From assembly GCA_030616465.1 (NCBI GenBank), contig JAUWXH010000077.1:1-7725 (forward strand): a stretch of DNA of 7,725 nt. The letters are read 5' to 3'. The position numbers and the translations under genes are program-made. Below the pieces are notes generated by a model. The model did no database searches. It had not been told where the DNA came from and worked only from the letters and a program-made list of their open reading frames with translations. Origin of the DNA: Planctomycetota bacterium. GTDB taxonomy: Bacteria > Planctomycetota > Phycisphaerae > UBA1845 > Fen-1342. Numbering within the stretch: the first letter of the stretch is position 1; each line of letters begins with the position of its first letter. Shown here piece after piece: positions 1 to 7,015 of this stretch.

Positions 1-1282
1 GGTGGGTCAGGTAGCTATGCATCGAGTGGCCCATCTCGTGGGCGATAGTGGATACCTCGTGGAGCGTCTTATTGTAGTTGAGCAGGATGTACGGCTGCGT
101 GTCGTACGAGCCCCATGAATAGCCCCCGCTACGCTTGCCGCTGGTCTCGTACACGTCGATCCAGCGCGAGGCGAAGCCTTTCTCCATCGGCTCGCAATAC
201 TCCCGGCCGAGCGGCTGCAACGCCGCGATGATCTTCGCGACGGCGTCGTCGTATTCGATCTCCTGATCGCCGCCTTCGGTCAGCGGCTGGTACAGGTCGT
301 ACACGTGCAGCTCGTCCAGTCCGAGCACCCGCTTGCGCAGTGCCGCCCAGCGGCGCTGCAACGGTAGATTGGCGTTGATCGTGTCCACCAGGTTGGTGCA
401 CACGCTCAGCGGCAGATTGTCCGGGAACAGCGAGGCTTCCAACGCGCTCTCAAAGCCGCGGGCCCGCGCGAAGTAGATATCGCGCTGGATGGCTCCGTTC
501 AGCGTCGCCGCCAGCGTGTTTTCAAAGCGCTTGTACGCGGCCATCGTTCCCAGGAACGCGTCGCGCCGCAGCCGCCGGTCGGTGGAGCGGATGAACTTGT
601 TGAAGCGCGCGGGACTCAGCGTGACCTGGTTGCCCCGTTCGTCCTCGATCGTCGGCCAGGGCAGCTCGCCGTTCTTGAGGATGTTGTAGGTATCGTCCGG
701 GCTGGCGGCCAGATTGCCCGCCATCGTCAGCAGCTCCTCTTCCCGCGGCGCGAGCGTGTGGGGTCTGCGGCGAATCACGTTTTCCAGGTAGTGCTCGTAG
801 ACGCCGAGGTCCGGGCTCTCCCGGCACCACGACCGCAGCGTGCCTTCGGAGAGCGTCAGCAGCTTCGGCTCGATCCAGGCGGCAGCCTGCTCGAACGACG
901 TCCACAGGCCGGTTGACCGGTTCTTCAGGGCCAGCGCCTGGTTGTCGCGGGTGTCCTGATCGGAGAGTTGATGCGCGTAGACCCGCAGCTTGTCGGCCAG
1001 CCAGCGCACCTCCTCGCGCAGCGCGAGCGTTCTGAGCAGGGCTGCCGGCGACCCGAAGGGGGCCGCCTTGCGTTGCTCGAGCTCTTCGAGCATCTTCTCG
1101 GCCCGGGCGAAGTCGGCCTCCCAGGCCTGCACGTCGGGGTACATCGTCGCCAGATTCCATTTGTACCGCTCGGGAATCTGATCGCGGGTTGGGACCTCAT
1201 CCTGGGCGACCGCCGCCAGGCAGGCGATGAACGTTGCCAACGCGGCGATCGGCCCGCGATGAAGCCGGTACCTGGGGTGCAT
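1..1282 (-). CDS. pepF: Exported oligoendopeptidase F (M3 zinc metallopeptidase), C-terminus outside window
   Basis: This is the first 427 residues of an M3-family oligopeptidase, which cleaves short peptides with a single catalytic zinc. The zinc motif HEMGH is visible at residues 415-419 (plus-strand bases 26-40), inside the family context K-T-L-H-E-V-S-T-I-A-H-E-M-G-H-S-M-H. Just before it, residues 386-404 carry the hallmark G-G-Y-S-W-G-S-Y-D-T-Q-P-Y-I-L-L-N stretch. PepF proteins are usually around 600 residues, so roughly 170 residues, including the third zinc ligand, lie beyond the left edge. The start at 1282 is supported by AGGAG (plus 1291-1295), 8 nt upstream. Residues 1-26 form a signal peptide with a basic start, a hydrophobic core (A-A-L-A-T-F-I-A-C-L-A-A-V-A) and a likely cut at AVA|QD. 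Classical PepF is cytosolic, so this copy probably works outside the inner membrane. A lipobox at Cys21 (F-I-A-C) is a weaker alternative. Confidence 0.93.
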   Translation of the reverse strand, partial: MHPRYRLHRGPIAALATFIACLAAVAQDEVPTRDQIPERYKWNLATMYPDVQAWEADFARAEKMLEELEQRKAAPFGSPAALLRTLALREEVRWLADKLRVYAHQLSDQDTRDNQALALKNRSTGLWTSFEQAAAWIEPKLLTLSEGTLRSWCRESPDLGVYEHYLENVIRRRPHTLAPREEELLTMAGNLAASPDDTYNILKNGELPWPTIEDERGNQVTLSPARFNKFIRSTDRRLRRDAFLGTMAAYKRFENTLAATLNGAIQRDIYFARARGFESALEASLFPDNLPLSVCTNLVDTINANLPLQRRWAALRKRVLGLDELHVYDLYQPLTEGGDQEIEYDDAVAKIIAALQPLGREYCEPMEKGFASRWIDVYETSGKRSGGYSWGSYDTQPYILLNYNKTLHEVSTIAHEMGHSMHSYLTH

Positions 1283-1642
1283 GTGCGTCGCTCCTCTCGC
1301 AGGGGAGGGGGGCATCCATGGCGGCGAACGCCGCAGGGTCCGTCCTGGGCGGATCGCGGAAACGCTCAAGCTACCCGCCAGAGCTGATCTCAGCAAGCCA
1401 CGGGTGCGTACAGCGGGCGGGGCGATGCGCTCCGGCCCCTCGATTGCCGGACGGAGGCTCGACAATCGACAGACGGTCGGGATGATCGTGAAAGGGGTAG
1501 TGCCCCGGCTGTTCAGCGCAGGCGGTCGCGCAAGCCGGGTCTTTTCGCTGGACAGTGAGTTGAACCTTGCCTCGCGGGGTCAGGACGGCCCTGGCCCTAA
1601 ACTGCTTACGCGCGGCTTATGGCTCGTCGAGTCGCTTGGGCG
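1283..1642. other. 360-nt intergenic region between the RRM gene and pepF
   Basis: No convincing gene was found on either strand. Short open frames here have no ribosome binding site and no recognisable composition. On the minus strand this must hold the 3' end of the RRM transcript and the promoter and leader of pepF. I see no clear -35/-10 pair. A 7-bp hairpin (GGTCAGG/CCTGGCC, 1578-1596) lies about 50 nt past the RRM stop codon. It has no T-tract, and in the RRM (minus) orientation one stem pair is a C-A mismatch, so it is a poor terminator candidate. Confidence 0.6.
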
Positions 1643-1939
1643 TTATTCGCGCCCGTAGCCGCCGCCCCGGTGACCGCCGCCGTCCCGGCGCTCCGTCTTT
1701 GGTCGGGCCACGTTGACGTTGAGCGTACGACCGTTGAGCTCGGTGCCGTTGATCGCTTCGATTGCGGCCTCGGCGGCTGCCTGATCGACCATCTCGACGA
1801 ATCCGAACCCGCGGGACTGCCCCGTCATGCGGTCGGTGATGAGGTTGACGCGTTCCACGCTGCCGTGGGCCCCGAAGAGTTCCCTGAGCTGCTCCTCGGT
1901 GGCATCATAGGGAAGGTTGCCGACATAGATGTTCGTCAT
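1643..1939 (-). CDS. RRM-domain RNA-binding protein with glycine-rich tail
   Basis: This is a 98-residue single-RRM protein of the bacterial (cyanobacterial Rbp-like) type that binds single-stranded RNA. The RNP2 motif I-Y-V-G-N-L is at residues 4-9, and the RNP1 motif R-G-F-G-F-V-E-M lies near residues 42-49, with the aromatic residues that stack on RNA. The RRM ends with the usual L-N-G-R-T-L-N-V-N-V-A segment. A short basic, Gly-rich tail (G-G-G-H-R-G-G-G-Y-G-R-E) follows, which is typical of these proteins. The frame is open 32 codons further upstream, but the start at 1939 is preferred: it begins directly at the RRM and has AGGA (plus 1949-1952), 9 nt before it. The upstream gap of 233 nt contains a palindrome and a GATAAT hexamer (plus 2035-2040), which could give a leader of about 90 nt. 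Relatives are often cold-induced; that is family knowledge and is not shown here. Confidence 0.93.
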   Translation of the reverse strand: MTNIYVGNLPYDATEEQLRELFGAHGSVERVNLITDRMTGQSRGFGFVEMVDQAAAEAAIEAINGTELNGRTLNVNVARPKTERRDGGGHRGGGYGRE

Positions 1940-1985
1940 GACACAGGATCCTGGCGGACGACTGCTGCGAAAGCTCATGGAGGAG

Positions 1986-1999
1986 TGGTGGCGCCACCA
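1986..1999. promoter_or_regulatory. 14-bp perfect palindrome in the RRM gene leader
   Basis: TGGTGGCGCCACCA is a perfect inverted repeat 47-60 nt upstream of the RRM start codon. It could be an operator, or a hairpin in the 5' leader RNA if transcription starts near the GATAAT hexamer at 2035-2040. No trans-acting factor can be named from the sequence. Confidence 0.3.
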
Positions 2000-2172
2000 G
2001 CAGAACGTTCCTACCAGAAGCCAGCGGACAGTCAATTATCGCCGTTAGGCTAGCAACGTCGCGCACGGCCCGCAAGTGCCCCCGGGGGGGAGCTGATTGG
2101 CCCTTTTGCCGGGGTCGTCCGTTTAGGACTGCGGGGCGTCTCCGGGTCGCGGGAGCAGCGGGCGTTGCCCCG

Positions 2173-2751
2173 TCAGTAGCTCGGGCTTACTCCCGGGACG
2201 GAGCCAGCTTCATGGTGGAACCGGTACTCGTGAAAGAGCGTTTCCCCGATCGGCGAGAGCAGCCGGGCGGTCAGGATATAGCGGCCGGGCTCCAGCGGCC
2301 CGCGGTCCAGTTGCAGCGGAAAAACGTACCAGCGGGCCGGGCGGTCCCAGTACTCGGTGAACGTCTCGTCCGAGCTGATCTGGACCTTCCAGAACGCGAC
2401 CCGTTTGCCCAGCCGGTCCGCGCTCGCCATCCGCGTGCGGTGGAGCTCGAACTGGAATGTCCCGACCACCTTCACCGGATCGCCGAGCTTGTCCCGCACC
2501 GCCAGGATCACCTCGATTCCGTCGGCGTTGCCGTCGCCGGCGAAGCTGACCGGCTTGGTCAGGTAGCGCTGGATCTCGATTTGTTTGGGCATCATCAGCC
2601 GGACGAACGCGGCTAGTTCCGGGTCGTCGAGCTGCACGTCCGCACGCTCCGTCTGGCACGCGCACACCCACAGTGGGCCGAGACCCACGGCCGTGAAAAG
2701 TGCCGCTCGCCGGAAGGATGCTACGATTCGTCGGCTGCTGGCAGATAACAT
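2173..2751 (-). CDS. Putative lipoprotein of unknown function
   Basis: This 192-residue protein belongs to no family I recognise. The N-terminus has a basic start (S-S-R-R, then F-R-R), a hydrophobic core (A-A-L-F-T-A-V-G-L-G-P-L-W-V) and a lipobox-like V-C-A-C ending at Cys32. Export with lipid attachment at Cys32 is therefore likely, although Cys at the -2 position is unusual. The mature part has no Cys. It looks like a beta-rich domain: P-V-K-V-V-G-T-F-Q-F-E-L, then R-V-A-F-W-K-V-Q-I, then A-R-W-Y-V-F-P-L-Q-L, then G-R-Y-I-L-T-A-R-L. The D-G-N-A-D-G-I-E-V segment near residues 73-81 is acidic, but I would not call it a calcium site. The start at 2751 is chosen because the signal sequence follows at once, although the ribosome binding site is weak. 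An extended -10 lies about 40 nt upstream. It stands alone between the esterase and RRM genes. Confidence 0.8.
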   Translation of the reverse strand: MLSASSRRIVASFRRAALFTAVGLGPLWVCACQTERADVQLDDPELAAFVRLMMPKQIEIQRYLTKPVSFAGDGNADGIEVILAVRDKLGDPVKVVGTFQFELHRTRMASADRLGKRVAFWKVQISSDETFTEYWDRPARWYVFPLQLDRGPLEPGRYILTARLLSPIGETLFHEYRFHHEAGSVPGVSPSY

Positions 2752-2791
2752 CGGGCGTCACCGTAATGTCGGGTTTCGGTCACTTTCGCCC

Positions 2792-2800
2792 TATATAGCA
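2792..2800 (-). promoter_or_regulatory. Candidate extended -10 promoter for the lipoprotein gene
   Basis: On the minus strand the sequence reads TGCTATATA, an extended -10 (TGn plus a hexamer two changes from TATAAT). It is the only AT-rich spot in the gap and lies about 41 nt upstream of the start codon. No good -35 is present at 16-18 nt, which fits an extended -10 promoter. This is a motif match only. Confidence 0.35.
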
Positions 2801-2853
2801 GATGTCTTCCGCCTTGGCTACGGCGTGCCGGGCGGACTCGCTCGGAATGACAA

Positions 2854-2867
2854 GGACGCCGGCGTCC
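2854..2867 (-). terminator. 14-bp palindrome just past the esterase stop, possible terminator
   Basis: GGACGCCGGCGTCC is a perfect palindrome beginning 5 nt after the esterase stop codon. In the transcript it can fold into a GC-only short stem, followed by a weak U-containing stretch (TTGTCATT). The position suits a transcription end or a 3' stabilising hairpin. The lack of a true T-run keeps confidence low. Confidence 0.3.
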
Positions 2868-2872
2868 GCAGC

Positions 2873-3637
2873 TTACGGCGAAGCACCCCGGGCCGGCTCG
2901 CGCCGCTGGGCGAACAGCCACTGCCAGAACTTCGGATTGGCAAACGCGCGGTCCCAGACATTGTGGCTGCCGCCTTCGTACTCCGTGTAGGTCACGTTGC
3001 CGCCCGCTGCCTGGATGGCCGCGACCATCTCTCGCGACCGCTCCACCGGCACCCGCTTGTCGGCGCTCCCGTGGAAACACCAGATCGGGATGTCGGCCAG
3101 CCGTGCGGCATTCCGCATGTCGCCAAAGCCGCAGACGGGGACCAAGGCGGCGAACTGCCCCGGCAAGCGGGCGCCCATGTACCAGACTCCGGCCCCGCCC
3201 AGCGACAAACCGGTCAGGTAAACCCGCTCAGGATCCAGGTGGTATTCCTGCGAGGTCTGTTCGACGCAGCGCAGGGCCAGCTCGGCCATCGGGCCGACCC
3301 AGCCCGCGTTCGGGCGACACTGCGGCATGACGACCACGGCCGGAATCCAGTCCCGGTGTCGCCGAATCGCCCGAGCGATGCCGACATCGGTCTGCCGGAA
3401 CCCGTCGCGGCCACGCTCACCGGAGCCGTGCAGGAACAGAACCACCGGCCAGGGCTTCTGCGGGGTGTACTCCGGCGGGACGTACACGCAGTAGGCGTAG
3501 GTCTCGTTTTCGAACTCGACGGTCTTGTAGAGGAATCCCGTCGCCGAGGTCGGCTCTGGTTCGGCCGGCCGACTCTGCGGTTCCTGTAGCGACAAGCTCA
3601 ACCCAACCATCACAGCGATCCACCACGAAAGGGCCAT
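2873..3637 (-). CDS. Exported alpha/beta-hydrolase, esterase/PHB-depolymerase-like
   Basis: This 254-residue alpha/beta-hydrolase fold enzyme probably cleaves carboxylic esters outside the cytoplasm. The catalytic triad can be read directly: nucleophile Ser145 in G-L-S-L-G (143-147), Asp193 in H-G-S-A-D-K-R-V-P, and His225 in E-G-G-S-H-N-V-W. The oxyanion-loop motif L-H-G-S-G-E-R-G is at residues 69-76. The overall order (L-Y-V/Y-V-P-P-x-Y start, H-G-S-G, G-L-S-L-G-G, late D and H) matches the phospholipase/carboxylesterase and LpqC-like group that annotation pipelines often label prolyl oligopeptidase family or dienelactone hydrolase. Residues 1-17 (hydrophobic, W-W-I-A-V-M-V-G-L-S-L-S-L) look like a signal peptide, followed by a Pro/Glu-rich linker to about residue 31. 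The start at 3637 has GGAG 7 nt upstream (plus 3645-3648). The substrate cannot be told from sequence. It is divergent from tdh. Confidence 0.88.
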   Translation of the reverse strand: MALSWWIAVMVGLSLSLQEPQSRPAEPEPTSATGFLYKTVEFENETYAYCVYVPPEYTPQKPWPVVLFLHGSGERGRDGFRQTDVGIARAIRRHRDWIPAVVVMPQCRPNAGWVGPMAELALRCVEQTSQEYHLDPERVYLTGLSLGGAGVWYMGARLPGQFAALVPVCGFGDMRNAARLADIPIWCFHGSADKRVPVERSREMVAAIQAAGGNVTYTEYEGGSHNVWDRAFANPKFWQWLFAQRREPARGASP

Positions 3638-4012
3638 TCAGTTTCTCCGCATCGAACCGGACCATAGTAAACCAGTGCCGCCGATTTGGCAGCACGGACG
3701 CGACTTGCTCCGGTGCTCCCGGCCCCCTACACTACCCGGCCCGGCGGTCATCCGGCGCGATTCGCGCACGCGGCGTATTCTGCGAATGCCCGCTACGCGG
3801 CGTCGGAACGCCGTCGGCTGACGGGCTTCCGTGGTCTGATCGTTCTCGTCGCGCGACGGGCGGGTTCGGCGGGAGGACGGGACCGTGCGATTGGCACAGG
3901 AACTGCCCGTCGAGCGGGCGGGGGCGGCGGTCGCCCATGGAGGCGGCTCAGGCCGGGCGGCGAACCGTGGCTCCCATATCTGCGGTGGAGTTGCGCGCAC
4001 AGGAGATACCTC
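3638..4012. other. 375-nt divergent intergenic region between the esterase and tdh
   Basis: This region carries the control DNA for both the leftward esterase gene and the rightward tdh-kbl genes. The tdh frame stays open upstream to 3686, but the translated stretch is low-complexity Arg/Ala/Gly and has no support as protein. Visible signals are a sigma-54-like -24/-12 match (3891-3906), an inverted repeat CGGCGT-N4-ACGCCG (3798-3813), a looser one ATTCGC-N16-GCGAAT (3760-3787), and the ribosome binding sites at each end. No standard sigma-70 promoter stands out. Confidence 0.55.
3891..3906 (+). promoter_or_regulatory. Candidate sigma-54 (-24/-12) promoter for tdh-kbl
   Basis: TTGGCACAGGAACTGC matches the sigma-54 pattern TGGCAC-N5-TTGC with one change (C for the first T). 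It keeps the obligatory GG and GC dinucleotides 10 nt apart. It lies 106 nt upstream of the tdh start and would give a leader of roughly 95 nt. Sigma-54 control of amino-acid catabolism is well known, but one match in GC-rich DNA can arise by chance. Confidence 0.3.
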
Positions 4013-5128
4013 ATGGCAACCATGAAGGCCGTGGTCAAGACAAAGCCCCAGCTGGGAGCCGAGTTGCAGGACAAGCCGATTCCCAAACCTCCCCACGCCG
4101 ATTGGCTCGTCGTCAACGTCCGGGCCACCAGCATCTGCGGCACCGACGTCCACATCTACAAATGGGACCCCTGGTCCGATGCCCGCATCGGCAAAAAGGC
4201 CCTGCCCCAGATCCTGGGACACGAGGTGGCCGGCGAGGTGGTCGAGGTCGGCCAGCACTGCAAGCGCATCAAGGTCGGCGACTACATCTCCGCCGAAACC
4301 CACATCTACGACCCCGGCGACCTGACCAGCATGCTCGGCTCGTTCCACGTGGGCACGCACATGAAGATCCTCGGCGTCGATTTCGACGGCTGCTTTGCCG
4401 AGTACTTCGCCCTGCCCGAGTCGATCTGCTGGCCCAATGATCCGTCCATCCCGCCGGAAGTGGCCAGCATTCAGGAGCCGCTGGGCAACGCGGCCTATGC
4501 CGTGCTCGGTGAAGATGCGGACGTCGCCGGAAAGACGATGGTCATCACCGGCGACGGGCCGATCAGCCTGTTCGCCATCGGCGTGGCCCGTGCGGTCGGC
4601 GTAGCAAAGATCATCCACTTCGGCAAATACGACCTCAACATGGAGATCGCCCGCAAGATGGGGGCCGACCTCCAGATGAACACCAACGAAACGACCGGCA
4701 AGCAGCGGCTCGAATTCGTGCTCGACCACACGGGTAGCAACGGCGTCGATATCGCCCTCGAGATGGTCGGCTCGCAGAACTCGATCGAGGATTGTTTCGC
4801 CATGGTCCGCAAGGCCGGCCGGGTTACCGCCTTCGGCATCGCCGCCGAATCGCCCGTGCCGATCGACTACAACAACGGCATCGTCTTCAAGGGCTGCCAG
4901 ATACACGGCATCAGCGGCCGCAAGATCTTTGATACGTGGTACCGCAACCGCAACCTGCTGGCCGGCGGACGGCTCGATCCCACCCCGGTGATCACGAATG
5001 TCTTCACCCTGTCGGATTTCAAGGCGGGATTCGACAAGATGATCGAGCGACCACGCAAGAGCGCGAAGATCGTGCTCTTCCCGGAAGAGCAGGAATATAA
5101 GGCCGCGCTGAAGCGGCTCAGCAAGTAA
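4013..5128 (+). CDS. tdh: L-threonine 3-dehydrogenase, variant lacking structural-zinc cysteines
   Basis: This zinc-type medium-chain dehydrogenase (371 aa) oxidises L-threonine to 2-amino-3-ketobutyrate, and kbl next door takes the next step. Catalytic-zinc residues are present: Cys42 in I-C-G-T-D-V-H (with Thr44 and His47), His70-Glu71 in L-G-H-E-V, and Glu155 in E-P-L-G-N-A. The C-terminal part (V-F-K-G-C-Q-I-H-G-I-S-G-R, D-T-W-Y, L-S-D-F-K-A-G-F-D) aligns well with E. coli Tdh as I remember it. Two oddities stand out. The lobe after E-T-H-I (98-128) has the normal length, but the four cysteines that bind structural zinc are replaced by Asp100, Asp103, Ser106 and Gly114. The nucleotide motif is G-D-G-P-I-S (180-185), and the acidic residue expected at the end of the second strand is Gly204, followed by Lys205. 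The start at 4013 is set by AGGAG 7 nt upstream (4001-4005); an ATG at 4022 is possible. It has about 25 residues more than the usual length of about 345. Confidence 0.9.
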   Translation: MATMKAVVKTKPQLGAELQDKPIPKPPHADWLVVNVRATSICGTDVHIYKWDPWSDARIGKKALPQILGHEVAGEVVEVGQHCKRIKVGDYISAETHIYDPGDLTSMLGSFHVGTHMKILGVDFDGCFAEYFALPESICWPNDPSIPPEVASIQEPLGNAAYAVLGEDADVAGKTMVITGDGPISLFAIGVARAVGVAKIIHFGKYDLNMEIARKMGADLQMNTNETTGKQRLEFVLDHTGSNGVDIALEMVGSQNSIEDCFAMVRKAGRVTAFGIAAESPVPIDYNNGIVFKGCQIHGISGRKIFDTWYRNRNLLAGGRLDPTPVITNVFTLSDFKAGFDKMIERPRKSAKIVLFPEEQEYKAALKRLSK

Positions 5129-5142
5129 CGCGGGCGTAGCAG

Positions 5143-5209
5143 GTAGGGCGGGCCATGCCCGCCGGTTCGATATAATCGCTGGAGGATTGTCGGGCACGGC
5201 CCGACCTAC
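5143..5209. repeat. REP-like inverted pair (BIME-like) between tdh and kbl
   Basis: Two 21-nt units face each other around a 25-nt centre. The left unit (5143-5163) is GTAG, then stem GGCGGGC, loop CAT, stem GCCCGCC, where the last G of GTAG and the following G form part of a GTAGG head. The right unit, read on the minus strand (5209-5189), is GTAG followed by stem GTCGGGC, loop CGT, stem GCCCGAC. They match at 18 of 21 positions. Two of the three differences form one compensatory base-pair swap (G-C to T-A), and the third is in the loop. A GTAG head before a short GC hairpin, arranged as an inverted pair between genes, is the classic layout of REP/BIME elements. The pair lies inside the tdh-kbl transcript and could affect its stability. 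Confidence 0.7.
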
Positions 5210-5238
5210 TCGGAACGCAACAGATCGGAGCGAGCAAC

Positions 5239-6480
<1,242 letters not shown>

Positions 6481-6488
6481 CGGCCTGG

Positions 6489-6518
6489 GGTGGTGCGGGC
6501 GTCTCACCCGCAAACACC
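6489..6518 (+). terminator. Stem-loop 8 nt after kbl, candidate transcript end
   Basis: The stem is GGTG, a small internal loop, then TGCGGG, with loop CGTCTCA, then CCCGCA and CACC. The position, directly after the operon's last codon, suits a terminator or an mRNA-stabilising hairpin. No T-run follows, so intrinsic termination is doubtful. It may instead be a degenerate dispersed palindrome. Confidence 0.35.
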
Positions 6519-6642
6519 GTCGCAGGGCAAGGAAAGCGGGACAGACGCCGATGGATCAGCGTCAAGAATCGAACCTGTCGCGTTTTCCTCGTGTCCCTCG
6601 CGGCGGAATTGGGTGTTCCCGGAATTGCTCAAGGAGATCGTC

Positions 6643-6942
6643 ATGCCCCTCCGAATCGTCAAAGAAGGTCAGATCTACAAGCCGGTCATCGTCTGCGACC
6701 AATGTGGTGGAGCGATCACCGATGCGAGGGACGGAAACTACCACTGGAGGTCCGATGACGCGCCGGTGGGCGGAGCCGAAGTTCGCTTCACGCACAAGAA
6801 CTGCTGCGATGCATTCGATCAGTTGAATCCCGACTGCGGCGCGGAGGAACTCGATTGCCTGTTGGTATACCTCGCCAACAACCTCAAACTGGATTGGGAG
6901 GCCGCGAAGAGCCGGGCGGCTTTGCTTAACTCGATTGAGTAG
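6643..6942 (+). CDS. Small Cys/His protein of unknown function, possible zinc binder
   Basis: This is a 99-residue soluble protein with no signal peptide or membrane segment, and I cannot assign it to a named family. C-D-Q-C-G-G at residues 18-23 is a zinc-knuckle-like C-x2-C. H-K-N-C-C at 51-55 offers a second His/Cys pair about 30 residues later, so a C-x2-C...H-x2-C site is plausible. Cys65 and Cys72 are extra. Between the pairs, I-T-D-A-R-D-G-N-Y-H-W resembles the beta-hairpin of small treble-clef or zinc-ribbon-like folds. The C-terminal third (E-E-L-D-C-L-L-V-Y-L-A-N-N-L-K-L-D-W-E-A-A-K) looks helical. The start at 6643 is set by AAGGAG 6 nt upstream (6631-6636). The frame is open further upstream to 6490 but without a comparable ribosome site. 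It is 162 nt after kbl, so it is probably not part of the threonine operon. Confidence 0.8.
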   Translation: MPLRIVKEGQIYKPVIVCDQCGGAITDARDGNYHWRSDDAPVGGAEVRFTHKNCCDAFDQLNPDCGAEELDCLLVYLANNLKLDWEAAKSRAALLNSIE

Positions 6943-7015
6943 TGACGGCAGAGCAATCGCCCGCGAAAGAAGCGGCGCGGGTCGACAGGGCCCGAAGAGA
7001 TCCGAGTTCGCTTTT

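Noticed and set aside
1281..1658. Plus-strand frames in the 1283-1642 gap as small genes
   Set aside because: They have no ribosome binding site, no recognisable motif, and Arg/Gly-rich shadow composition. They also overlap the leader of pepF.
1643..2035. Longer RRM protein starting at 2035
   Set aside because: The extra 32 residues are Trp/Arg/Ser-rich and unrelated to RRM proteins. The ATG at 1939 has a proper ribosome site and begins the domain.
2585..3589. 334-codon plus-strand frame across the lipoprotein and esterase genes
   Set aside because: It lies antisense to two supported genes, has no recognisable domain, and shows shadow composition (Arg/Pro/Gly/Ala).
3686..4012. In-frame N-terminal extension of Tdh by 109 residues
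   Set aside because: The added part is Arg/Ala/Gly-rich and unlike any Tdh. The ATG at 4013 has AGGAG 7 nt upstream and starts exactly where the family alignment starts.
5171..5176. Perfect TATAAT between the two REP-like units as a kbl promoter
   Set aside because: No -35-like hexamer lies at 16-18 nt (the spot is inside the left hairpin) and there is no TGn extension. It could be chance in the AT-richer centre of the pair.
3638..5197. 519-codon open frame on the minus strand, opposite tdh
   Set aside because: It is a shadow of tdh in GC-rich DNA. The plus strand encodes a clear enzyme with catalytic residues, while the minus product is Val/Asp/Gly/His-rich without motifs.
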